Part shown: one piece after another, positions 13,701 to 23,800 of the stretch
Position numbering within the stretch: the first letter of the stretch is position 1
Layout of the letters: each line of letters opens with the position of its first letter
Assembly (NCBI GenBank): GCA_019321725.1
Contig: CM033124.1
Location: 1,240,001-1,304,000 of the forward strand
Direction: 5' to 3'
DNA length: 64,000 bases
Origin: Paulownia fortunei
Taxonomy: Eukaryota > Streptophyta > Magnoliopsida > Lamiales > Paulowniaceae
Position numbers and translations under genes: made by a program
Notes under the pieces: model-generated
Databases searched by the model: none
The model's input: the letters and a program-made list of their open reading frames with translations, nothing else
Told to the model about the DNA's origin: nothing

Positions 13701-16700
13701 TGTTAAATAGTTAGTTCTTTGTTGATGATATTATTTTCTCATATTTGAAAGTTATGGTGATATTTGTTTCTAATAAATAATTTTTAATATATTTAAAATT
13801 ATAAATCAGGTGTAATAGGTCCAACCTACTGACTTTTGGGTTTGGGGCGACTTCGGGTTCGGGTCCATAAAAATATTGAGGGGGCAAACCCAACCCGACC
13901 CGACCCATTATTATTTCTAAATTTTATCAAATATTTTTATTTAGTTTTAGAGGATAATTTTGTCAACAATAAATTTAGGTTAATTTCTGGCTAATTGGGA
14001 ATGACTAAGCCCATAGAGGAATGAGGGAATGGCTAAATCCATACTTTTAGGAATGGTGATTCATTTGGGAATCAGTATTCCTTGCACTAAATTATACCAA
14101 TCATGTGTTTGAGAATGGACTTAGGAATGCCTATTTCATTCCCACTCCATTCCTGCATACCAATCATACCATTAATCTTAAAATTCACACTTGTGCATTG
14201 GCCTCAACTGTCATTTTTTAAAATTATTGAGTGAATTTTTCATGTTCTGCATTCTGGAAAATTTTGAAGTATGCTAAAGGAGGACGAATTGGAGGAAAAC
14301 CACTGAGCTGAGGCAATCTTTTTAACTTAATTCCAGTACCTATGGTCATGGAAATGTTATCAAATGAAACTCAAATAAACAAAGAGAATTTGTATCTCAA
14401 ATTGCTCAATCCTAAACTGAATTTCCAATAATGAATCACCAACTAGCAGATCCCCATCTTTAACATTTATGATGTTTAACTAATTGCCTCATTTGATTTG
14501 CTGCTGCTCTCTCCATCAAAGGTGTACCTGATAATTGCTGATATTCTTCCTGCTATTATTTTGTAGCTATATGCCTATTTCTGGTTTCCAAGGGGTTCTT
14601 TCAGGACTCTTAGTTGGCATCAAACAGATAATACCAGATCAAGAGCTGTCTTTGTTGAAGATAAAAGCAAAAGTATGAATGTCGATCTTTGGAAGTTTTC
14701 ATTTGGTTAAATATTTCACCTTAATGATATAAACTTCAAACTCTAACATGCTAAGCAATTTTCGCTTACATCCTCATAATTGTTACTTATTTCAACTTTT
14801 TGCAGTGGTTGCCCTCTCTTGCACTTATGGTGTCTGTTGTTGTAAGCTTTTTCACGACAGATTCAGCATCATATCTTCCTACCTTAATATTTGGCACCTA
14901 TATAGGTTGGATTTACCTCAGATACTGGCAAAGAAAACCAGAGACAAATCTAAGAGGCGATCCAAGCGATGAATTTGCTTTCTCTACCTTCTTCCCGGAA
15001 TTTTTAAGGTAGGTTGTACTTGTGAATTAAAACATTGCTTCCTTTCTTTTCTTTCTGATCTCTGCATTTCATCATTTAATGCTGGCTGATGGTGTGCAGA
15101 CCAATAATTGATCCTGTTGCTACAATTTTTGAGCGGCTGCTTTGTGGAAGAAGATCTGAATCCTCGGATGAGTCCAGGGGCTATACTTTAGGAGGTACTT
15201 TATTGCCTGGTTCAGATCCTATTGAAGCATCCAGGAGGAGGTAATCTTTGGTTTTCTTATTACCAAAGAGAGATTAATTTAATTAACTGTTTGGGAAGAT
15301 GTGTTAATTACTGATGAATGACATAAATCTGCTGTCAGTTGGCTGCATCTTTAGTTGGGTACTGCTACGTGTACCTTTTAGGTGTGAGGTAAAAATTCCT
15401 TGTAATCATTGTTTTCTGTATAGACTAGTTGTAGCTGAAGAGCAAACTGTTGCTTGTAACGAATCTAGATATTCTTTTTCATCTGGCTGCAAACGAGACA
15501 CGGAGCAAGATGATGGATGTGTATTATGACAATTAAGACAGTTTCCTTGTTCAACTAGTGGGTTATCAACCTTGTGTCTTGTTAGCTTAGAACCCTTAAA
15601 TGTCTTGCATATGACTAGCCAATTAAGGTTTTCTGAGTCCCTTAAAGGATTAACTTGCCGCGACAATGCTGTTGGTTGTTCTGGAGACAATGTCATCTGC
15701 GGACTTGAAATTCCAATGGATGAAATAATATTAGGGTTTGGTATTAGCCAAAGGGGGTGAGAATGATGCATGAAGAATCCTGGAGTCACGCTAATATTGT
15801 ACTAGAACCGGTACTGACTTGTAGCTGGAGAACTCAAAGTGATGGTCTGATGTCACATATTTGAAAATCGATAGCTATTATAGAGTCAGATAAGGATGTG
15901 AAGGAAGCAAATTATGACCGCAGAGAAAATGAAACCAAGTGTACAAGAGATTTGTAGAGTTTTAGGTTTACTTCAACTGAAGAAATAGGGAATTTTTGGA
16001 TATGAAATCTCTAAATTTAGATGATGAACTCATGAATATAAGTGGTGAATTTCTTCTAAACCAGAATTGGGAACTCAAGAGATTAGAGATCTTATCTATG
16101 AAAGATCAAATTACTTGTATTAAAAGGAAGTCACTTTATATTTTTTCCCGTTTGTTGCTAACTAAGGTTTTCTGGAGAATATAGTGGGCTTTGGAAGTAT
16201 ATATTTTGGTTGAGGATGATTATAGATCTTATGAGCCTTTGTTTCTTTAATTTGATGAGCTACCCAAACTCTGCTTCCGGAATCCAAATTCATAAACTAT
16301 TACTTGAGAATATATATATATTAGGATGGGCAATTCTTAATACGATGAACAGTGAAAGGATTAGTTTATCATGCTCTATAGTATTTGAGCCTTGAGTGAT
16401 TGGATGGGGTCATTATTATGGCAACAACACTACTATACTCGCAGGGGAGGCTTGAACAAGAATGGCCCATGAAGAATCCAATATTATGCTGTAATCATTC
16501 TTATAACTAAATAGCTGTTTGTTAAGCTAATATGTTGAAGATTTCATTAGTTTTCTAGGGACAAATTTCTTTTGCATTTTACACTAAGATTTCCTGGAAA
16601 AACTATTAACATGTACTACTTGAGCGAAATTATGAGATTTCTACTCTTCAATAAGAAGGAATTTTACCTTAAATGAAATGATAGTTAAAAAATATCAAGG

Positions 16701-17253
16701 AATATGTTTGGAATTCTTTTCGATTAAATTCTCTGGTAATTTAGAAGTTTATCAGCTTCTTGAATTTCCTCCTATTACTTTTATAGTCTGTGAGGAACAT
16801 TAAAAGTATATTTTAGAATCTACGTTGAACTCGATGCCCTTACATTTTAAATATATAAACATGGACTTGTTATTATTTTAAATCGTTAATGTTAGTTGGC
16901 ATGTAGTTATCTTTAACAAGTATCATGATATTAATAAATAGTCTGAGATTAGTACTTTAGCTGTATATTTAGAGACTAGCGCGTCAATATGTAAGAACAG
17001 TACAGAGACGGAAAAAATATGACTTCCATGTCAAACTCATTGTACAATATTATGTGGTTGTCTGCTTGTTGCTAGCAGAAGGTGTTGATGTGTAGAAAAC
17101 AGCAAGATTCATGTGGAATTAATTGCTCAAGTTGCTTGCTAAAATTGCAGGGAAAGAGGTGCTCGGGCACTCGAAGAAAGATTGGCAGCTGAGAAGCTAG
17201 CTGCTTCAGGAAGGACTGAAGAGACACAAAGAGATGCAACTGAAAATGTGTAG
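10781..17253 (+). CDS. RBL19: Rhomboid-like protein 19 / TMEM115-family membrane protein
   Basis: A complete gene with exons 10781-10804, 10976-11103, 12500-12560, 12663-12829, 14567-14672, 14806-15008, 15100-15240 and 17151-17253. Phases close and give 310 residues, about the expected length. The first coding exon is only 24 bases. The protein starts MSSAQLSGG and has several hydrophobic segments in its first 210 residues, including LVISTIGLLFIGKLLEPIWG, which is characteristic of the TMEM115 group. The tail is hydrophilic, with an Arg/Glu-rich segment (about residues 275-300). The rhomboid catalytic serine motif GxSG is replaced by GFQG at residues 133-136, so protease activity is not expected. 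Family knowledge: TMEM115-type proteins are Golgi membrane proteins linked to the COG complex and retrograde traffic. The start codon is chosen because the short exon supplies an ATG and splices in phase. Its introns carry two transposon insertions. Confidence 0.93.
11721..12238. mobile_element. MITE-like element with ~20 bp inverted ends in RBL19 intron 2
   Basis: The left end reads GTTATGTTTGGTGTTATTTT and the reverse complement of the right end reads GCTATGTTTGGTTTCATTTT, matching at 17 of 20 positions. The interior (518 bp in all) is AT-rich and has no credible coding sequence. I could not find a clear target-site duplication, so the superfamily is left open. Confidence 0.55.
12901..14171. 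mobile_element. Non-autonomous PIF/Harbinger-type element (1271 bp) in RBL19 intron 4
   Basis: The element is flanked by TTA on both sides (12898-12900 and 14172-14174), the target duplication expected of PIF/Harbinger. The left end is GGGGGCGATTGGTATGCA. The reverse complement of the right end is TGGTATGATTGGTATGCA, so the inner 12 bases match perfectly. Subterminal regions on both sides carry repeated GGAATG/GAATGA phrases. The interior has no transposase, only AT-rich DNA and two GC-richer patches (about 13400-13505 and 13815-13910) rich in GGGTTCGGG/CCCGACCC phrases. These may be an older nested insertion. It lies between exons 12663-12829 and 14567-14672. Confidence 0.75.
15241..17150 (+). 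other. Long last intron of RBL19
   Basis: This 1.9 kb intron separates exon 15100-15240 from the terminal exon 17151-17253, and its borders (GGAG/GTAATC and TTGCAG/GG) close the phase. It contains short open frames on both strands, none with recognisable protein character. No repeat with clear ends was seen. Confidence 0.75.
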
Positions 17254-17694
17254 AAACTTGGAAAATGCAACTTTGTATGCTCCCTTTCCAGATATGTATC
17301 TCTTTGCAAACTTGTGCACAAATTTGTTAATACGTATTTTTTTTCGATTTCAAGAGGAATTTTTGCATATGTTGATTATGATCCTCTTTATTTTTTCATT
17401 ATAGCACTATACATGTTTTTTTTTTGTTTCCATTTTTTGTTATGGCACAATCTATTGTTTTCTCATATTAATTTAGGGCCTCTGCTCTTATTTTTCTCTA
17501 TAGTAGGTATGGCCATGTAAGATGGATGTTTCTTGTTATTTGTACTCAAATTGTCCCATTTTGGATGTGCACAAGTAGTGGTTTATTTCTTAGCATAGTA
17601 ATATAATTTTCAAAAGCATTTTAGTGAAAAATGTTAAGTAATTTCCACATTATGCACCTTAACTAAGGATGCTTTTGAGAATTAAATTACTATA

Positions 17695-17759
17695 TAAGAA
17701 ATATATTTACTGAAGTTAAAATTATTTATATTTAATTCCTTTAGTAAATATATTTCTTA
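17695..17759. repeat. Perfect 17 bp inverted repeat (hairpin)
   Basis: TAAGAAATATATTTACT at 17695-17711 is the exact reverse complement of 17743-17759, with a 31-base AT-rich spacer. Outside the arms, GTGAAAAATG (about 17624) is mirrored by CATTTTTCAC (about 17778). The whole of about 17610-17800 may therefore be a small decayed MITE. Confidence 0.75.
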
Positions 17760-18112
17760 AAAGAATTCACTAGTAGCATTTTTCACAAATGAATTTCAAA
17801 AACTTCCTGATGTATTTACACAATTTTTGGATAGGAAATGATTTCTTTTATTTGTTAATTACATCATGAAAATTAATTAGAAATAAATTTTTAAAAATAA
17901 AAAATAATTTAAAAAAAAAAGACCATTAAAATTGGCTAAGCCTGCAGCAAACATCTTACAAAGTATTTTTGAATGATAGGAGTATATTTAGAGCTAGTAC
18001 GATGTTGATATTTATCTTAAAAGCGAGCTCTAGATTATTTCAAATATCGTAAGTTGCAAGAGCTTATAAAATATTTTTTTATGTGATTTAAATTGCCAAT
18101 CTAAGAGTTCTT

Positions 18113-18170
18113 TTTGTTGTTTTTGTTTTTTGTTTTTTGTTTTTTGTTTTTTGTTTTTTGTTTTTTTTTT
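18113..18170. repeat. (TTTTTTG)n minisatellite
   Basis: About six imperfect copies of a 7-base T-rich unit, ending in a T-run. It is low-complexity DNA downstream of RBL19 with no coding or CRISPR character. Confidence 0.95.
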
Positions 18171-18235
18171 AAAGAGGATAATGGGTAGTAGTATTTTCAT
18201 AATTAGATTGGTGGATTACATCGATCTTGTTGTCA

Positions 18236-18690
18236 TCAGTGATTCAACCAGTCGGAGTTGGACCAGTTCAACCGCCAGTCTGATAGGTCTAATGAAAATA
18301 GAATAAAATTTTCAATTATATTATGTAAAACGGTTGAATCGCTCAAATCAATCTAATAAAAATTAAATATTTTTTTCAATTATATTATATAAAATAATAA
18401 TGTACTAAACTAATTATTATGTACAAAGTAACAAAGATAAATAATCAACTAAAAAATACATATAACAAAGTTCAAAACCCAAATAATTATATACATGTAA
18501 TTAAATATCAAGTTTAAAATTAAAAAAAAAAAAAGGTTCTGACATGTTTGATTGATTCTTTGGCCGGTCTGATTGATTTGATTTGGATATTTTATTTTTT
18601 GCCTCTAATCGGACTGAACCAACCACATGTTCGTGGTTGGACCTATCGAACCAATTGATATTGTTGGCCGGTTTCAACTCCCCTCCAGAT
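18236..18690. repeat. Imperfect inverted-repeat segment, possible decayed DNA transposon
   Basis: The left side carries phrases such as GATTCAACCAGTCGGAGTTG and GTCTGATAGGTC. The right side carries related phrases in inverse orientation, such as GGACCTATCGAACC and GGCCGGTTTCAACTC. The two sides flank an AT-rich middle. GGTTGAACCGGTC-like repeats are common in plant genomes, but I could not define exact ends or a target duplication. Confidence 0.4.
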
Positions 18691-19144
18691 GACTGGAATT
18701 CATGACCAAGGTGAAACCAATTTTGCTATATATCTTAAAAACTAAGTATGCTTTTTTTCTTTAAAGAACTTATAAACTCCTAATTCTTACTTCGGGACTT
18801 ATGTTCTCTATTAGGGCATGTTTGGCTTTGAATACTTTTCTGATTACTAGTATTTGCAGAACAAATTGTAAAATAATTAATTAAACTTACTCAATAAGTA
18901 TGGTTATCAAATTTAAAAAGTTAATGTTATTTAAATATATAATTGGATTGGAAAGTTAAGATATATTAGCTTTTCTTTATAATAAAACAAAATTAAAAAA
19001 AAAAACACTTTCAATACTGTAATTTTCCAAATAACTATTAGTGAAAGTTTCATTTTTCTTTGCTCGCCTAATTGTTATTGTTTTTTTCTTCCAACAATAT
19101 TGCCTACAATCAGACAGAGCATAATCTTTTTTCTTTTAATAAAG

Positions 19145-20645
19145 ACACTTCTCAGCTTATTCGGCGATAACAAGCCTTTCTTCATATCATAAAGGCTGTA
19201 GGAAAGAATGATTGAAACAGTGGTCAGGGTGAATCGCTAATCCCTCATTGTTTTCGCGCATTAAGCTTTGGAAATATGGGAATGGGAGGGCACAAGGAAG
19301 AACATCCCCATATATGCGCTAGGGCGCTCATCCGTTACTTCAAGTTCAAGTCTTTTGACTCCCCACCTCTCCTTCCTTTGGTCGCCTTGCTTTTGACCTA
19401 AACGTCAGAAGCATGTTGGCGTGGAGCTGGCGATCGCCGCTGCACTCGTCAAAAGAAGAGCTAGAACAGTCGTACCATTCGCCAAGCTGAATGATCCTCG
19501 CTTCGCGGGAATGGGGAGTACGCAGCCGAACAACCGCAGGGGCTTCCAGCAGCCTTCCATCCCGTCTATGATAGACCCGAAACTGCAAGCCAAAAAGCTA
19601 TTTCTTGCTACGATTTCTAGACCATATGTATGGAACCTTGCCTGGACATAAAGTCGTAAGCTACCGAGGGTAGGAATAATCGTCCAGGTCTTATTATGAA
19701 AGAAAAAATTCTATATTTCACAGCGGTCAAGCCTCGGCATTAAGAGAACCAACCCGGCCAACCTACCAGGCTAGTAGCTCAGATGATTAACTCATACCCA
19801 TCCCCCGCCTTTTCCATCGTTAACACTCCTCCTTAAGCTTCGCTAAAGCGACTATGTACCTCGCTGCTGCTAAGCGTCGTTGTCACTTTCAGCGAGTTAA
19901 GAGATTCACGTGCTGCTGAGAACCTTTCTCTACTTATGAGTTTGGCGCTTTTTGAACCATTCGAAGGCAGAATTCGGTGATAGTCCTTCCTTTGCTTCTA
20001 TTTGAGATTGGTTTTGACCATTCCTTGCTTCTTATAAGGCTTAAAAAGGGGGTGATCAGAGCTTCCTCTGTTCTTTTGTTCTGAACCCTTGCTTTTTTGA
20101 AAGCCATAAACTATCCATTTCAGTCGTTCACCCAATTCAGTGACCCAAAACAGAGTAAGCAGTAGTGGAGCGGCGATCATCCCGGCAAGCAGCTTTCAGA
20201 CATGTGGGAAGGCTGTATCTTCTACTTTTCGCTCGCCTTTCCTTGGTACGCACGGTCCATCCCTTGAAACTGCTTCCATTGGCATGAGTTAGAGTCCTCT
20301 CCTGCAGGAACCTGGCACAAAAGATGGAATTTTCCGTCTTCTTAGCCGACGTGCTATATCCACCGACGATATAATATTTTGTCTTGGAAAAAACCAGCTG
20401 TTTTCTTTCCCCTTTCAGGGAAGGAATTTAAGTGCTGATGTAGCTAACAGCCCCCTTGATAGTCAAAAGCAGTACACGCAGTTACTGGATTTGTCTTCTC
20501 ACGCGTGAGCGAAGCGCGCTCCGTGGGGTCCCTTAAAAAAAACTCTCAGAATGGCTTAGATCCTGGTGGTGGATCAAAGCAGAACCTTGACCCTTGTCCC
20601 GGTGGTACTCTCCAGCCACCCTCTTCTAGCTCCCAATGAGTTTGG
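19145..20645. other. Probable nuclear insertion of mitochondrial DNA (NUMT)
   Basis: About 1.5 kb that is clearly GC-richer and less homopolymeric than the AT-rich DNA on both sides. The style matches plant mitochondrial intergenic DNA: runs like GTGAGCGAAGCGCGCTCCGTG (about 20503-20523), few poly-A/T tracts, and evenly mixed codons in short open frames. Short frames at 19405-19651 (both strands) and 19998-20180 (- strand) look like fragments of mitochondrial ORFs, but I could not name a standard mitochondrial gene. It lies between the convergent RBL19 and MLO genes. The borders are approximate, set where base composition changes. The call rests on composition and style and not on an alignment. 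Confidence 0.6.
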
Positions 20646-20885
20646 TTTTTGTCCCAAAGTAATCAACTTTCAACATAACTGCTTGTTCTGTAATCAATTA
20701 TTCTAAATCTAACCCAACAGCTTACTAAATTAAAAAAGGTGATCAATAATTTGATAGATTTAATCAAAAAAATTATTATAAACCACATATGCCCATTAAT
20801 TTTTTGATGAACAATTATAAGATGTTTAAAGAGCTCATAAACTTACGCATTATCTAGCACGCACTTTATTAAGTTATGCCCTTTG

Positions 20886-23800
20886 TCACTTAGAACCACT
20901 CATTCCTGCCACATACTGCTTATTTCTAAAAGAGAAATCACGCAAACTAATTTGACCTTCAAGTTGAGCTCGATTGGTTAAACTATGGTCTTCAACGTCC
21001 CTTTCTATCTCACCATGATGTCTGCTGTTCCTCGTAGAATCATTGAGATCATGGTGGCCTGGGGAGGCTGATGTTCCCTCACCACCACCACCACCACCCC
21101 TGCCTTCATTGCTAAAGTTTGGTAGTGCCCTGGAAGATATTTGGTATCCACCTTCATTGCTATCATTATTCCTGTGGCCACGCAAGAGATGGACTGGTGA
21201 CATGCCACCTTGCAAAGGGGTGGTGCTCCCTGATCGCCGCCCCTGTTTGATTTGCTTCCTGGCCGTTTGGTGCCAGGCACGTAGCGCTGATACAACTTGC
21301 TCACTGAAGATGACAGGCTTCATTGATGAGCCCATCTAAAGAATTGGCCAGATAAAAGTAACAGAAGATTAGAATCACAGATTTGCTTTTGTTTTCCTTC
21401 AGATCTGTGAGTATCAACAGTTATAGCAGTAGAATTGAAGGGGAAACCTGAGCGACTAAGGCATAGAGAGGAAGAGTCACATAGCTACAGAGGACCTGTA
21501 TCAGGACACTGGCAATACCAAGAAATGGGAAACTAAGGTGTTATAACATTGAAACTAGTACTTTTAGAAGCTCAACAACAACGATAATGCAGTTTGGAAA
21601 ATTTTACTTATAGGTGACGATTTATCTTAATGAAACTCACCCCATTGTGATCCTGATAATCATTTCCTCAAGGTTCTCATGGTAGCAAGATGGGTATCCA
21701 AATTGGTACTGAGAAGCACAAGACAGTGCTTTTAGGAGTTAGGAAGTAAATATGACAGTTTCTTGTTTAGCGAATTATTGCTTTCTTGAATATGTAGTGA
21801 ATGTGAGATATATATCAGCAGATAATCATAAGAAAACGTGGAGAAAATAGATTGCTAAACAACTCACCCAACTCCAGGCAAAGAAAGCAAGCTGAAATGC
21901 ATTCTGCAGAACAGAAATACATCAACTGATAAGGTTGGCTAAATCCTGGCCTAGCTTTAATGATACAAATTAAGTCATTCAGTGTTAAGCAGCTGCTCTG
22001 TTGTTAAAGAAATGTTACCTGGTAAAGAACTAAATGAATCAAGAAAAGGATCAAACCGGGACGATTAAACCAGAACAGATCGTCCCCAGGCTGAACTACT
22101 GGGGTGCCCTTGATTACAACTCCTCTCTCTAGAATACTTATCCCCATTTTTTTTATGATAACTTGGAACTTTGCTCCTATCAGGAGGATTATCTGCATGT
22201 TCCCAGAACTAATGTCAGATCAATTCTTTTAGTCTTACAGAGTTACCTAAGAAAATAATGACTGCTATTTTATGCTTATGTTTTCACTTACAATTAAAGG
22301 GATAAATGGGAGCCAAAAGTGTGAATACCACCCTGTTTTTAAGAAATACAACCAACAGAATTAGATACTGAAAATTATTAGAATCTAGATATAAGAACTT
22401 GTGAATGGAGGAAGTGATCAAAATATGAGACTGAACCAACTACAGTTTTCATTAGTACTACTATATTTCACATTTGAAGGAAATAACACATCCTAGAACA
22501 AGCACTAGGAGCCACCCCCCACCCCCCGGGTAGCCCACCCCTCTTTTCCTTTGACTTCTGATAAATAACTCTCAGTATCGATGTACTCCATAAAATGTAA
22601 GTTTTAAGTTTTTTGACTCACCATTGGTGTATGTGAGAAGGAACAAAACAGCAGATAGCCATATTACAGGGCTGCACAACATGTTTGATGTGAGTTCAGT
22701 ATGGTTACTAAGTAATCTACTAAACAAGAAGAGTGTGTTAGCTGCTAAGGATTATTAACAGGGAATAAAAAACCTTATCCCGACAACGACTTTGAAGTCT
22801 TCTTCCAGTGATCTGTTAATATACTTCTGGAAATTGAATGTTGCTTGGCTCTGAGGTGTTAAATGTGCCTGAAAGTTCAAGAAACTCAACAGTTAGCAAT
22901 TCTTTTCTTTCTTTTGAATTTCTTGACAACATAGTTTTTGCTGCAATGACTTACTGTTATAAATCCATGTCTAAGTGTTAAGTAATCCACTTTCGCAACT
23001 GATGTGAAAAATTGCCCAAAGAAACACACCTAAGCAGGCAAAAAGAACACAGATGAGTGTCTCAGACACAGACACGATATGACTCAAACACGACATCCAT
23101 ATGTCTCTAGCACGAGATTGTCTCTTACATATTTTAATGATAAACGACATTCTTATACGTTACGAAAACAATAATATTTTCAAGATATTGAAGTACAAAA
23201 AAACATATAAATGTGAAATGGAAGAAAAAAAATGAAAAGGATATAGAAGCTTTTACAATCCAGAGGAGGACAGGTGATTTGCTCCAAAAATGCAAATGCC
23301 TACGTCCAAATGTTGTCTCCCTAGCAAATCTGAACCTTTCAGGGTCTGCACATTTTAGCCCAATACTTTTATGTTAAAATTTATATATATATATACAAAA
23401 AAAAGAGAAAAATACAAGCGATTTTTCAATTATTTTTTAAGCGACTCAAATTCATAATACTGACCATTATAGCACTGGTACTGAATTGTCTTCGTTTCAT
23501 CCTCCCAAGATTTCCATTTCTTTATCTGCATTAATCCCAATAAAGCCGAACCTTAGTCAATTATAATTCGACCAAATTGAATTCGAAATCAAACCCAAGT
23601 CAATTAAAATTCAAATAAATTGAATCTGAACTAGACTTTTTCAATATTTCACGCTTTTTTTTTTATCAAATATTAACATATGCACACAAGCCATTAAAAT
23701 AAATTCATAGAGACCTAAATTTATAGAAGAGAAATTTCCCAATGTGCACATTACCTTTAGCCTACCCAAGCCTATAGTTGTAACGCAACAGAGCACGTGA

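Larger units (their letters stand above)
17254..19140. other. RBL19 3' UTR and AT-rich intergenic DNA
   Basis: The first few hundred bases after the TAG stop are probably 3' UTR. Beyond that the DNA is AT-rich, with a hairpin (17695-17759), a TTTTTTG repeat and an imperfect inverted-repeat segment (18236-18690), all listed separately. A GGGCATGTTTGG phrase preceded by TTA at about 18813 resembles one end of a Tourist-like element, but I found no matching right end. No gene was seen. Confidence 0.65.

Noticed and set aside
15406..15789. 127-codon open frame on the - strand
   Set aside because: It is antisense within the long RBL19 intron, with no recognisable protein character or splice support.
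18113..18170. Regular short repeats resembling a CRISPR array
   Set aside because: It is a 7-base T-rich minisatellite with no spacers, in a plant nuclear genome.
19346..20180. Short open frames in the GC-rich island as nuclear genes
   Set aside because: They overlap one another on both strands and fit fragments of transferred mitochondrial DNA better than functional nuclear genes.
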